The notes under the pieces were generated by a model. It saw only the letters and a list, made by a program, of their open reading frames with translations, made no database searches and had not been told where the DNA came from. The position numbers and the translations under genes are program-made. From NCBI RefSeq assembly GCF_003254395.2, contig NC_037640.1, positions 12,925,289-12,989,288 of the forward strand: DNA of 64,000 nucleotides, given 5' to 3'. Origin of the DNA: Apis mellifera (taxonomy: Eukaryota > Arthropoda > Insecta > Hymenoptera > Apidae). Of this stretch, positions 1 through 14,520 are shown in pieces. The first letter of the stretch is position 1. Each line of letters begins with the position of its first letter.

Positions 1-186
1 TAAACGAGATATTCCAAATATAATATTATCGTCTTGCAAAAAGAAGACGATTCTCATTGTAAGAGAAAAGTGATATAGAATTAAGGAAATTGTTAAAAAA
101 AACAATTTAAAAAAAAAATGACATTTGCAATGCTGAATGTATAAAATTTCATAAAAATTTTTATTCTCAAAAGTATTAAAAAAATA
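1..186. other. AT-rich unassigned DNA
   Basis: Poly-A and poly-T tracts and no open frame of note. It runs directly into the degenerate tandem repeat that follows. I see no gene or element here. Confidence 0.6.
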
Positions 187-507
187 TTGCGTGCCGTTCG
201 ATTATATTCTCCCAGAAAAGAAGAAGATGGAAAATTTGGGGAAAAATTTCCGACCGATTCTTGTCGAAATTTTGCGTGCCAACTCTTATCCAATTATGTT
301 CTCCTAATGGAAAGTGGAAAATTTAATCAAAAACTTGCGGCCAGAGTTGCTGGTGAAACATTGCGTGCCACCTCCTCGTCCAATTATGCTCTCCTGATAG
401 AAAGTGAAAAAATTCCAACGAGAATTACTTGGTATAATTGTGCCACCTCCTTGTCCAATTATATTCTCCTGACAGAAAGTGGAAAATTTAATAAAAAAAA
501 TTTTTGA
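187..507. repeat. Degenerate ~80-bp tandem repeat, 3-4 copies
   Basis: A unit with the words GCGTGCC, TCCAATTATG and TCTCCTGA, followed by GAAAGTGGAAAATTTA, recurs at about 273, 362 and 438. A poorer first copy begins near 190. Spacing is about 77-89 bp. The open frame through it is an artefact of the repeat and shows no protein signature. Confidence 0.7.
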
Positions 508-1444
508 ATTTTTCGAAAAATTTCCTATCTCCTACGTTTTTTATATTCTCTTAGTACAAATTAATAGAAATTTTCGATTTCGAGGAGAATATAATTTGAC
601 AGGAGAAGCGAAAATTTTCGTGGAATTTGATGCACTTATCTCTTCAAACAGTTAAATTTTATCAGAAACATTTTTAAATATTTTTCTAAAAAGAATCGAA
701 CAATGTTTATTTATTTCGTATTTATCTTTTACTTACTCGTTTAAATTGTACATTTTCCTGGAATTAAGAACTGTGTATACATTCTTATCCGTTTCGTCCT
801 TACCTTTTTACTCATCCATTTAAAAGTATGCATGTATTCCGGAATATAAACTTTTTCTAAACATTTGTCTTAATTCCAAACAACCACTTGGAATTATGAA
901 GGAACGCGTGTATTTATATTTTACTTACCTCTTATTTATACACACACTTACTTAAACACTTTTTCCCACTTTTAAACGTTCCTCTTAATCCAAAGATCTG
1001 AAGAATATATCTTCCCTTTTTCAGTTGTAAAAACTTTGTAAACGTAAATTTTATTTTTTTAAATCTTTTAAAAAAATCTTTTAATACGTTTATTTCTCTC
1101 TCCCTTCCCGCAATCCGCGTTTCTCCATATATTTTCGAAGTTTTATTTTTTTCCCTTTGCAACATTTACAACACTTTCTCGATGGCACGCTAGCCAAATT
1201 GAGTTTTGCTAGTTTTAAGGTAAAAGGAGAAAAAAAAAAAAAAGAGGGGAAAAAAGAAAAACGATACATCGAAAAATACACGTAAAAAGTCGAGAAGACC
1301 GTTGCAACAACTCGGATACAAATTACATCACGGCCGATTACACGCGATGTCGTAAAAGTTTGGAACACTGGCGATAGAGGGAGACGATGGTAGGTAAAAT
1401 GCGTTGGAACGGTCGACACAGTTTTTGCCGAGGAGACCGGCGAA

Positions 1445-1445
<1 letters not shown>
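508..1445. other. AT-rich unassigned DNA
   Basis: Mostly T-rich sequence with short homopolymers; an A-rich patch lies at 1228-1260. From about 1300 the base composition rises in G+C. I see no gene, RNA or mobile element. Confidence 0.5.

Positions 1446-1478
<33 letters not shown>
1446..1478. repeat. (TA)n microsatellite
   Basis: An uninterrupted alternating TA run of about 33 bases between GGCGAAG and GGAAGG. Confidence 0.95.
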
Positions 1479-2750
<1,272 letters not shown>

Positions 2751-5150
2751 CCTGTTATTCGGTATGCTCTTTCAACGGATCTGCTTTTCAGATATTTCTC
2801 AGTCTTTAGGATTTAAGATAGCTCGTCCCGACTTGTCGAGTATGTCCTTGCTCGATTGTTATTTCAAGACCATCCAAAGCAATCGTATTCGTGTTATTTC
2901 AGGGCTGCCTCCTCCAAGCCTCGGCTACTGCTCCTCCAGGGAACTTCTCCCGTGATATTTCCTCCCGTTCGACCACTTTTGTTTGTCCCGGGAATATTTT
3001 CGTTTTAAAATCGGGATCAAACGGAATGGTATGGTATTATTTTCGTATAAATCATTCCTTCTCTTCTCAACCGTAGTTACAATTTTTTATCCCACAAATA
3101 TCTCGCTCCCCTAACAAAAATCAAAAACAGAAATCGAATCGAAACGTTGCGTATATATAAAATTATAATTAAAATTGTAATTATGTTGTAAAAAATTTTA
3201 TTCCAATATATATATAATTATTCTGTGATCACGCGTGAAAAATTATGATACTCGAAATATCCGCGCGTCTGGAAAACTGATCGATGTCGTGCAGGTTCTT
3301 GGATCACGTGCCGCGTGATAATTGGCGAAATCCGATTACTACGCGCGTGCCGCGGCCACGCGGTGGTGCACCTTAATCCTTCGGGTACATCAGATCATTT
3401 AGCGCCATGTGTTTACACGTAATCGAATCGATCTTACGGGGATCACGTCATTATCCAAGTCATTTGAATTTTAACGGCTTATTCGCTTTCGTAACGCGCG
3501 AACGTAAGCACGTTTCATTCTCGAAACAATATAAAAGTTTTTCGAATAATTAATTATTCCATTCGTATTTATCTCGTAATGTTCTATTACACGCGATATA
3601 TTCGGAGAAAAGCATCATTAATATATTATTGATCACGTTAAACCATGCTGTTCGTTGTAATAATAATACCGAACCGCCCGGATTATGTTTACGATCGAAT
3701 TAACAACTATTACCGATAATCGGTATATTTGATAACATCGGTAACGGGAGAAAAGAAGCGATCGGTTGCGTGTATATTTTTCGCGAAATTTTAAAATTAC
3801 TACTTTAAATCGTATTAAAATTTAGAAAAATTTTGAATCGTTGTAATTCGAAAGATAATACGTTAATGGACTGTAACTTTTCTCTTTTCAAAACGCTCTT
3901 TCGTTTTAATACAACTTTCGCTATCCTGAGAAATTACCGAACGTCGGTAATTTCTCATCGTCCTTGTCGTTCATTCGGACCTCTCGCTCGCACCTCCGTC
4001 TCACGCGATTCTTCTTGTCGCGCGACGACACTTCGATTCCTTGCATCTCGATTGAGCCTAAAAAGTGACTTCAACGGTTTCCTTCCTATTTTTCGAAAGG
4101 AGTTTAATTTAAACTTTAATTGCATATTTATTCTTAAATATAATGACGAGTGTTAAGCTCAAAGAGAAATTTATTGATTAAATTGTAGATAAAAAAAGAA
4201 AAGAATATTTTTACACCTATAAAAATAAGTGGACGTATTAATGGAAACTGGTGGAATGCAATAGTGAAATATCTACGATCCTATCTATACACGTTATCGA
4301 TCAATCAATCGTGTCATCGCCAGAACTTGCTGTTTCAACGTGTATTGGTTTTTTCCCAAAACGCTTTTTTTTTTCATCTCGCTATCTTATTTTATGGTAT
4401 TTCAATTCCGCTCGTCAATAATCGATACGCGATATTTCGTTTCATTGTATTTTTCTTTACAACGCGTACGCGAAGAGTATTGCGTATATATATATATTCG
4501 TTTTACAAAGCGAAAGGTAAATAAAAAAAAAAAAAAAAAACGAGGGACAAATTGTATCGATACGCGATTAATTTTTCAAAGTATATAATGGGGAAGAGAG
4601 CTGGCGAGTGACAAGGAATACAAGTAATAACGCGGAGAATGGATTGGTAGTGTAACCAACGAGAATTATCATGCGCAGTCTCTCGCGAATATTCGCGGCG
4701 AATGCAAAGTACATTCGCGCACAAATCATGCAATAGAAATGGCCGATAATTCATCACGGCCGTTACGCGGGACGACGTAAATCGAGAAGGTTGTGACAAT
4801 GAATCACGCGTAGCTTTATGGCTCTCCCCGTAATTAAGTCGTATCCGATGAGCATTACCTATGCAAATGCGAGGCGAATCCACATTTCCTTCCCTCCACG
4901 CCGCTTCGTCCTCGTAATCGGATCATCCCATCTCGCGAATCCCCGATTCTTTGCCATCCTTTGCGAATTTTTATATCCCCTTTCCCTTCCTCTTTTTCTT
5001 CTTTTTTATCCATACAATAAATACGCGCGGATTAATCAATATTTTCGAGGTCACTTTCGTTTCACGCGATCGATGGTCGGTTGTTTTATATATATATATA
5101 AATGTCAATGTATATACGCCTGTTCGAATCCGTATTAGTAGAGTCGTGGT
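2751..5150. other. Low-repeat DNA; possible conserved non-coding block near 3290-3440
   Basis: Largely unique-looking sequence. The part at about 3240-3490 is GC-richer and holds the inverted pair ATCACG/CGTGAT (3303-3319) around a CACGTG E-box. It could be regulatory, but nothing in a single sequence proves it. A (TA)n run lies near 5087-5100 and poly-A near 4520-4540. Confidence 0.35.
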
Positions 5151-7386
5151 AACGGTGAGCCTGCACGGTTTTTAATTTCTCGAAGTAACGAGGCTTTAAC
5201 TCATAAAGGGTCGCCTCTGACTGGCTGGGACTTTAACGAGGACATTAAAGTGGTTTCGAGTCGCGGCGTTCTTCGCGCTGCCCGCTATTAAACATTGGGC
5301 GAAAGAACTTTTTTTGTAACGAGCCAGCTCCTTTAATTTTGTGATTAATGAAACGCGTGAACTGTTATTCCGAGTTAAAATTTCGCGAAATATCCAGCTT
5401 ATTTCCCGTTTCCGCGCTTTTCAATCCTTTTGCCGTCTCTGTCTTCCGATTCAGAAATATTCTTGTATTATTATAACAAATATTGCATTATACATTTTAT
5501 AAGAAATCCTTTTAACAACGTTTCTAAAAGTAAAAGCGAGAGTGGTAAATGTGGTAGAAAACTTTTTCGTAGCGTATCTTTTCTCCTCGGCGCGTCGACT
5601 CGTCTAACTGAATTTCTTCTTATCTTTATGTCCTCGTGTTTCGCGAAACGATTATAACGAAAGAAAACAAACTTGACGAAGACGATCGTTAAATTGGGAC
5701 GAGCTAAGGGCAAACGTGTTGAGAAATGGGAAACGATCCAAAAATTAGTTAAAATTATTAACCCTCGCTTAAATAATAAACTTGTTCTATACATCGTTGA
5801 ATTAAATCGTGTTTCGAGAAAATAAGTATACGATCGAAGATATATTTTTGTTGGAAATTTTTTTGTTTCGAAAAAGCATGGCGCATTTTAACTCGAGGGG
5901 AATAAATTTTATGGAAGCTTTATCAGCGTCTTGTAAATGGAAGCTTATGCGAGTAAACAAGCGCCGTGCTTTATGTACATTATCGATAACCGAATACACA
6001 TACTTTCGTCCTTTTACGCGCTACTATATTTTTATGCGTAAAAAAAAAAGAGAAAAGTACGACATTTTTCAAACTTTCCAAACTGGCCCGACACTTTTAT
6101 CGGATCGTAAACTTTCCTTTATGATTTTATTTCGCGTCGAACAATGAACGAAATGAAACGAATACTTTATCGTATTCGCAAATGTAAGGGAGGGCGTGCA
6201 GGTGATAGAAACTCGCTGTTGCGAGTCGAATGTTTATCAACGATTGTCGTTAACCGTGTTGCGCAACTTGGTATTCCCAAACGGTGAACTTCCTCTAAAT
6301 TACCAATTGGTGCGCGTTAGTGGTGCGAGCTTCTCCCACGGGTACATTGAAAATACTCCCTTCGGCGAACGATAATGAGGCTAACGAACGGGGACGGTAT
6401 CACAATATATTTTGACTGACAATATATTTTTATTATTTATTACCGTCCTTCCCTTTTTCGATGCGTGAAAACAACGTGGCAAAATTGAAACGCTTAACCG
6501 CTTTCGCTCGAATGGCGATTCTCGAAACACCACGCGATTCGAATGGTGACTTTTGGATTCGAATACGATATTTATTTACGATCGATTTTTTTTTTCTCTA
6601 GAACGAAGCGATTTCCTTTAAGCGTAGAATAATATAACGTCGAACAGGTAGATTTCTTCTTATCTCAAATTGGATCGCGGATCGGATCTCTTCGATTCGA
6701 GTTTGACAATCGTGGAAATAGGAATATTATTTTCAAAGTTTTCGAGTAAGTACTTCTCGTTCGTAAAGAAATTATTAATTATATTTAATTTTATATTTAA
6801 TTATTATTAATTATAAAATAAATTATATATAAAATTATCGACGATAAAGAGAAGCATCGATAAAGATGAAAGGATAATAGTCGGTGAATATGAATGCACG
6901 TTAACAAGAATTGAGATATTTTTTCTGAATATTCGACAAATTTCCTTTCTTTAATACGTAATAAATTACGCATTTGAATCAGCCGTAAGAAATTCACCGA
7001 TCACGAAGAATCGTTTCGAGTTGTGAGGCGACCGAGCGTTTTCGGAGACATTATAGGAGGACGGGCGCAGTTAACTTCACGAGCTCTCTCGTCCCGCGAA
7101 TAGCAGTTGAGATTAGAGGCTGGAGCAATTACAAGGGTTAAGACGTTTCCCGTAACGACATTCCACGAGCTGGTCGGGCGTGCAGAGAGGCCGACCGACC
7201 TCTTTAAAGGCGATGAACAATGAGTTTTCGGCCGTCGGCAACGTTAGACTCGCGCTGCCTTTTCTTCCATTCATCTGTTTCTTCTCCACTTGCTCCTTAT
7301 ATACTTACTTAACCTCCTCCTCCTCTTTTCTTCTCTCCGTATTCTCTCATTTTATTCCGTTACTTTTTCTTCGACCGGCTTTTATG
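5151..7386. other. Low-repeat DNA; possible regulatory block near 5150-5340
   Basis: The first 200 bases are moderately GC-rich and non-repetitive. They contain GACTTTAACGAGGACATTAA and similar TTAA/TAAT words that homeodomain factors often bind. The rest is AT-rich, with a strongly AT-rich patch at 6770-6840. I found no exon or RNA. Confidence 0.3.
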
Positions 7387-7490
7387 TCGGCTCGACTCGA
7401 CTCGACTCGACTCGACTCGACTCGATTCGACTCGACTCGGTTAGACTCGGCTCGACTCGGCTCGACTCGGTTAGATTCGGCTCGGTCGGA
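7387..7490. repeat. CTCGA minisatellite with higher-order 30-bp repeat
   Basis: Pure 5-bp CTCGA units give way to CTCGG/CTCGA alternation. The variant word GGTTAGA occurs at 7439 and again at 7469, which marks a 30-bp higher-order unit. Translations give Ser-Thr-Arg-Leu-Asp or Val-Glu-Ser-Ser-Arg runs, which I do not take as protein. Confidence 0.95.
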
Positions 7491-10400
7491 AATACGCGAA
7501 CGCTGACCCACATTCGCCAACACAATGGCCACACTCGACTCGCCTCGACCGTCCTACCTACGGCAAAAGTTGCCTCGTTTCGCTCTCGATTTTCCAAACG
7601 ACTCTCTCTCTCTCTCTTCTCTTTTATACCTCGTTTTCACCCCCTACGGCTACTACGGCGTCCCTATTTTTCAATAATTTCCAACCACCGCACCCGCGCC
7701 TCCCCCCACCCTAATTTCAATCCTTTCTTCCCGGAGAAAAGCAACTTCCTCCGGTTATTCGAGAATTGATCTCATCGCGAATCGGAACTTCCACTTTAAA
7801 CTCTCGTCCGTCTCTCCACTCCTCGGAGTTTTCCTCCGATCACTCATCACCCAGGTATTGGATATTAGATACTCGGAGATTTCAAACGATCTTTCATTCA
7901 AATTTGACGAGATGCATTTCCGTAGAAAATTATCCGTACGTTTTGCCGTACCGTATTCGACTCGTTCATCGAGATCGATCTTCTCGAGAAAGAACGCGTT
8001 GTTTCAACGATTAGCAAGCGGAAATAATTCAATTCTCTCGATCATTTCGATCGATCCTCCTATCGAAAAATCCTCCAATATCTCAATATCTCGCCTATAT
8101 TCGATAAGTGATGTTTCATAAACGACGAGAATATCGAGGAATTCGTTCGGTGTTGTACATCAGCGCTACATCGAAATTATCCTTTTCCTTTCTCTCTCTC
8201 GCTTCTTCCCCCACTCTCAACCTCGTCTCGCTTCTCGCCATCGCCTTTTTATCGCTGTTTCCCCGCCGTCGCGTCGCTCACCCGCCATTCCCACCTCTAT
8301 TTTCGCTATTCTCGGCGGACACCCGATGATCTTTGTTTCCTCGGGAAGAATAATATTCGTTGGAGGGAGTAATCGGTGCAAGCGGCGATAAGGCGATTGT
8401 CGATCAAAGGACCGTTCATCCTCCGGTTCATCGTGGTTCGCGACGAGGCAACTTGGAGTCGAGTGGAGGGGGGAGAATTATCGCGGCCCGGCCATTTTAT
8501 TTCCGTGCAGGGAGAGGAAAGGAAGCGCGACGAATTTCGTTATCCTCGCCCGATCTACCGGCGACTCAGCACGTTTAACGGGCGGGCGGAGAGGACTTCG
8601 AGGAGGGCTTCGAGTACCTTTTCCCCCGCGTAATTCAATGTCGTCGAATTAAATTCCGGATCATGCGTCGCGAATTGGACAATTTATTTCCCCTTTTTAA
8701 TTCGACGTTCAATTTTCGTCGTTGTCGCGACGAAATCATTTTCCAATTTTCGTCGCCGACGAAAATTCTCATCCTCCATTGAATTCATTCCTTTCTTCTC
8801 ATTTCTTGTCCTCTCCTGTGCCAATTAAATATTATTTTCGAAAATAAATGAAGTATCTTCTTCTTTTCAATCAATATCCAATCGTTCGTTCGATTTAATG
8901 TAATATAACACTCGAGTGGAAAGGAATTGTCTCTTAATTTTCTCGAAACGAAAAATAAAATATAATGATTCGTTTTGGAAAAATTCGAGGGTTATTTGAA
9001 ATCGAATCACGCGCGGCAGATCGTGGAGCTTCGATTTGATTAACTTTTTTAAAAAGGTAAACGAGGCGAGGGCGGGCTTTGCGGCGAAAAAGTTGGACGT
9101 TTCGAGGTTCTTGCCGGTGGGCCGTCGATAAGAGGGGAGGGGAGGCGGCTGGCGGCAGCGTTTCGTGTGCTGAATTGTTCGTGACTCCGCCACCGAACCC
9201 CCTCCTCCACACTCGAAGCCACGTCCCCGTGAAATGATCACCGCGATTCGAGACGTGATCCGGGAGCCGAGAGGGCTCGCCTCGAGAAAGGCCATCCTTA
9301 AATTTTCTCTACTTCTCGCTTTATGGCCGACCCGACCCCGTACGCGAGCGAGAACCGCTTTTACTCGGAGGTTTCATCGATACCTCTGTTCAAACGCTCG
9401 GAGAGAGTTCCAAATTCGATTCGATTCGATTCGGCGAAGACAAGATCGATTTGGAAAATTTCTCATCCGTTTTCGTTGTGCTTTTCGACGAAAGATCGTG
9501 TTCAATATCTCATCTTTTTTCCCCATTTAATTTCACGAGTATAAATACAAGGTAAAGGTTTTTTTTATTTGCTCTTGTTTATTTTATCCTCTCGTTCGTT
9601 TATATGTGAAATATTTAGATATTTGGTCGGATATCCTCTATTTTTATCTAATATTAATAAAACGCGGATATAAATCGTTTATAAAGGTTTTTCGAACGAG
9701 AAATTATTTGACGCTTCGATAAAAATCCGTCCGACATGATTCTTTCTACCTGATACAGAACGCGTCGAAAAGTGTGCACGTTGGTAGACTTGGATGTCTG
9801 AGCACATCTTTCAACGCCATCTCGGTGTTCTCTTGTATCTATATTTCTTTAAACGTTACATGACAACTGTTTCGTCGTATTATACGTGAAAATAAGTACA
9901 TTTCCCTGTAACGGTTTATTATAATACTTTTATACCGTACAAATATTCCATAGTCGAGTAGAAGAAACGAAAGAAACTTGTTTCTATGTCAAGAATGTAT
10001 TACGCGCGTTCGAAATATACTTCTAGTGGGATTAATCCAATGCGAGTCGATAGAACGGAGAGATACTCTACAGATACGGTAGGATCTTTTTTTACCGACG
10101 GCGCTCTTAACGAAAAGGTTAAGAAAAATGAGAAAGATTCGGTTAGACGGTTATCGTAACACGGAGAAATGAATGTATAATTTATTCGTACGTACTAATA
10201 AAGTTGATGATAACGTTGATGAGATATCGCTTCATAATTGACGCATGTGGACCCTGACACCCATGTAAATTCACGATCGATACGAGGTGTACGCGATCGT
10301 GTATCTATTATAATCTTGAACGGTATTAGGCTGGTATATTGTCACGTAGCGTGATCAAGTATAGTACAGTACATTTCATCGAACCAGGAGTGACGAGAAG

Positions 10401-11430
10401 CTGATGAGCATCGCGATTGAGACGAAATTGGGAGAAGCGGTCGACAGTTAAGTTTAATCTTTTAAAACGACAAATTTTTAATCGATAAACCATATTAAAT
10501 CGTGTAAATCATTTATAAATTCGAAAACTCGATTTTACTCTTTTTTTTTTTTCATCGTTCAACTTTGTGTACAGGATGATTGATCGAAGTTTATATACAG
10601 GAGAGAGGGGGGAGGGCGAATAAAACGTTGCCCGTTAGAGAAACTAGTAGCAGATTTACGATGATTTTTCGGTATTTATGATTCCCTCTCGCTCTCAATT
10701 TTTTTTCCAAATTAAAAAACCACGATTCGTCGTCCCCTCTAAATTAAGAGTAATGAATCAAATATTTGTATTGCGATTTATCGTTTCGCGATTGTTGGTA
10801 GAAAAAAAAAAAAAAAAGAGAGAAAAAAATGGCCAGGAATGAAATACGAATTTCCTGCCGACGAAAAGGGAATGAATGCGAAAATTGTTGGAATAGTCGA
10901 AAGGGTTTAATTAGATGAGAATTTTTCACGATTCGGCGATAGCGTGACGAACGGTGCGCTTTGACCTCGAGGGAATTTTCATAATGGCGTGAATGTTCGA
11001 GTTTTCTCGCGGCGCGACGAAAATTCGAAAACTCCGACAAATAGGGGGGGAGGGGGGAAGGGATACGTCGATCGGTGTCCGTGCATCGGCAATTTTAACT
11101 CGCGACTTTCGCCGCGAGTGAAATTAGAAATTTTTTCGAATCAAAACGAAATCGAATCGTCGCGCTATTACGAAATTACGCGTATCGTTAATTCGAGAAA
11201 ATCGAACGAAAAATCGAATCGTTTCCTCGAAGATCATCGTAACGATCTCGAAAGAGAAAAAACAAGAAAAAGGGATTAGTCGATCGAAAAGTCGGTAGAA
11301 AGCGACGCTTCGAAGAACGGAAACGTAGGAAATTATTTTCAAAGCCGAAAAACCGAAACTGTATATATAACTATATATGGTGTTTCGCGCGATCCCCTCC
11401 CCAAGGAATTACGTTCAAAAGCGGTCCATT
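7491..11430. other. Unassigned DNA
   Basis: Pyrimidine-rich to about 8330, then mixed composition. The stretch at 8440-8640 is GC-rich. The stretch at 10220-10420 is non-repetitive and moderately GC-rich. Homopolymers lie at 10540 and 10800. I see no credible exon, RNA or mobile element. Confidence 0.4.
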
Positions 11431-12830
11431 CAATTTCTATCTAAATTTCTATAAATCTAGGATATCAGGATGATGAAATTATTCTGTTTCTATTTCAATT
11501 ATTTTTTATTTAAAATCTTCAAGACGCAATAATCTCATATTTTCTTATTTTATTAATTGCAGCATTAATCTTAATCTTAATGAATAAATAATTATTTAAA
11601 TTATTTTAATTAAATAATAACTACAATTACTTCTTATATTTATTATTATAATAAATATTAGAATATAATTAATTATTCTATTTAAAATTAATTTTCGTTT
11701 CATGAATAAATTAAATATAAAATTTATCGTATTTAGAAATAAATCAGTCAAAGCTTAATATCTAGTAATTTTAAACTATCCTAACTAAAAATTTTCATTA
11801 ATATTTTCAATATTACTAGCTCTAAATATAAGCTATTTAAATTTAATTTACAAAATTTATTATTATTATAATATATATATATAATAAATATTAGAATATA
11901 ATTAATTATTCTATTTAAAATTAATTTTCATTTCATAAATAAACTAAATATAAAATTTATCATATTTATAAATAAATTAGTTAAAAAATTAGTTTTAAAC
12001 TATCCTAACTAAAAATTTTTATTTAAAAAAATTTTAAAAATTTTCATTAATATTTTCAATATTACTGGCTCTAAATATAAGCTATTTAAATTTAATTTAC
12101 AAAATTTATTATTATTATAATATATATATATATAATAAATATTAGAATATAATTAATTATTTTATTTAAAATTAATTTTCGTTTCATGAATAAACTAAAT
12201 ATAAAATTTATCGTATTTAGAAATAAATTAGTTAAAGCTTAATATTTAGCAATTTTAAACTATCCTAACTAAAAATTTTTATTTAAAAGAATTTAAAAAA
12301 TTTTCATTAATATCTTCAATATTACTAGCTCTAAATATTTTATTAAGTTAATATTTATATTTTATAATTATATTTTTTTAATAATATTTAAATTTAATTT
12401 ATATTATAATAATTAAATATACATATTAATTTTTAAAATTGAAATTTCTAACTCGTGAAGATTTAATACTTTCACAAACTTTCTCGATAATATTTCAACG
12501 ATTAATTTTTCAATGATATTAACTTCATAAATAAATAAATAGTCATAATAAATTTTTTATAAATAAAATTTATAAATACAAATGATACTCTAAATAATCC
12601 AATTTTACTATTTATAATTTAAAATAAATTTATAATTATTCCTTAACATTATTATTTTAAATACTATTAAATTTTAATAAACTAATAATATAAATTAATT
12701 CTTCTTTAAATTAAAAATTACTTTCCTATAAAAATTATTATTATTATCAACATCGAAATGCATACACAATAATATAAATCACATTTACTGTTAAATATTT
12801 ACTATCGCTAAAATATATTCGAAATGAATT
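11431..12830. repeat. AT-rich island with a three-copy ~240-bp tandem repeat
   Basis: Base composition drops abruptly to more than 80% A+T. A unit containing GAATATAATTAATTATT, ATAAATTAAATATAAAATTT and AACTATCCTAACTAAAAATT recurs with GAATATA at 11661, 11894 and 12145 (periods 233 and 251). Copies differ partly at CG sites changed to CA. The tail to 12830 is AT-rich without a clear repeat. It has no gene. Confidence 0.85.
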
Positions 12831-12900
12831 CGACATCCTAATTTCGACAACCTAAATAGAACGCGGAATACAATACAACGAGCACGCGTTATTATTTCCC

Positions 12901-12950
12901 CATTATCATCATCGTCATCATCATCAATATTATTATTATTATTATTATTC
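12901..12950. repeat. (ATC)n(ATT)n trinucleotide microsatellite
   Basis: Imperfect ATC/GTC units followed by about eight ATT units. Confidence 0.9.
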
Positions 12951-13183
12951 GTAACTATATTCGAAAAAGGGGGGCGTACGTTCGCAACAATGAGAATTTT
13001 CCATCGAAAAAAGGAGGAGTCGTGCGGCGAAAAGAATAAACGAGGGCAAGGAAAGGACGCAGAAGCCATCTTCAAAAGCCTTTTGCCGAAAAACTGGGTC
13101 GTACTCGTTACACGTTCGATTGATTCGCCATCCACGTTCCTTTATCGTTTTTTCGTCCCCGTATCGGCTGCCCTAATTCAAAA

Positions 13184-13188
<5 letters not shown>

Positions 13189-13252
<64 letters not shown>
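13189..13252. repeat. (GA)n microsatellite
   Basis: About 31 uninterrupted GA units. Such runs can bind GAGA-binding factors in insects, but nothing around it shows a promoter. Confidence 0.95.
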
Positions 13253-13257
<5 letters not shown>

Positions 13258-14184
13258 CCTCGAAATCGCATATACGTAATTATTTAAAAGAAGAAAAAGG
13301 ATTCTTATTCTTCCCTCGATAAATATATCTCCTTCTATTTTTCTATTTTTCCCATCCGCTCTTCACCCACAATTTTTCTTCCATTCCAAACGTACCTTTT
13401 CTTCTGCTCGCGGTGGAAAAACTTGGCTCGAAGGTTGAACGCGTGTCGGGGATGCGAAAAAAGTCGCGACGCCATGTTTTTTCCTCCCTCCATCCGGAAG
13501 GGAACACGCAGATTCACTGGTTTGAAAATTCGAGTTATAATTCTGTTGAAAAAAATAAAGAGAAAAAAATTTTTCTTGCAATTATGATGATCGATCGAAT
13601 TTTTCATCGATTCGAATTTTGATACGATTTTCGAAAAAGTTTAGGCGAATCGAGATTCTCTAAACATTAGAGAAATATTCGTCAAATATTCAATCTTCGT
13701 TAATACTCGTTGTCAAGTATTAATTTTATATCTAACACGAAGAGTGAAAGGATTTTTATTAAGAGGAAAAAAAAAAAAGTGATAATAATCGTTTCGAACT
13801 AATCGCAGTCGTCCTAGGTTTATTTACTTGGACGGTTGCGGTCGTCGGCCTAATTAATATTCACCCGTCTAGATGCATAAATCATGTTGCGCGAATCACT
13901 GTATTACAATCCGGCCGTGTACTTGATATTCATGACCCTGAGCTGTAATCAATATAACACAATTGTCGCGTTTCATCGATTCTTCCGAACGCCAATTACG
14001 CGTCGGGATAATTTGTGATTTCCCCCACTCTCCGCGCCAATATTTCTCGTGCATTAAACGGCCCGTATTTCCCCCCCTCCACGCCACGCGATTTTAAATT
14101 ATACGAAACGGAGCTCTCTGGTATGTAATTATTCTTCTCTTTGATGATCATCGCTATTCACTTTTGTACGCGGTGTATAAAAAC
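13253..14184. other. Unassigned DNA; possible conserved non-coding block near 13795-13965
   Basis: The part at 13795-13965 is non-repetitive and has homeobox-like words (CCTAATTAATATTCA, ATGCATAAATCATG). It looks more constrained than its flanks. This is only an impression from texture. No exon or RNA was recognised. Confidence 0.3.
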
Positions 14185-14520
14185 GTGTATAAATTCGAAC
14201 GTTTACGTTTATTTGCAATTTTTCGCCGATTAAACGCGAAAGGAATTAAAGAGGAATTCGAGACAACGAGGTATATATACGATTTCGACGCGTTTGAAAT
14301 ACGCAGGAGTTACCACGTTGGTAAGAAAATTTTCTATAATATTCTAGTAATGAGCGTATCGTGGTCTGCGCAAAAGTTTTTAAAACTGTTGTTACCTACA
14401 GTGGGTAACGAAAGTATTCGAACGCTTGCATTTGCAATTTTTCACGAGCTGAAATAAACTTGTTTAATGTAGGAAGGAAATTTTCAAGATTATGAATATG
14501 ATTCACCAATTGTATTATAA
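14185..14520 (+). mobile_element. Tc1-like terminal sequence, left copy of an inverted pair
   Basis: TACAGTGGGTAACGAAAGTA begins at 14397, followed by TTCGAACGC and then TTGCAATTTT. The pattern of a short CAGTG end followed by AAAGTATTCGAAC is typical of Tc1-like terminal repeats. A weaker copy of the same inner part lies at about 14190-14226. The arm from about 14287 to 14520 is matched in reverse complement at about 21030-21300, including flank on the outer side of CAGTG. No transposase remains here. Confidence 0.55.

Noticed and set aside
5122..5131. tRNA B-box-like GTTCGAATCC (also GGTTCGAATC at 33282)
   Set aside because: No acceptor or anticodon stems can be paired around either; the words are expected by chance given how common TTCGAA is here.
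11431..12830. Nuclear copy of mitochondrial DNA
   Set aside because: Composition is similar to bee mitochondrial DNA, but I see no mitochondrial gene and the internal ~240-bp tandem structure fits a local repeat better. A database search would settle it.
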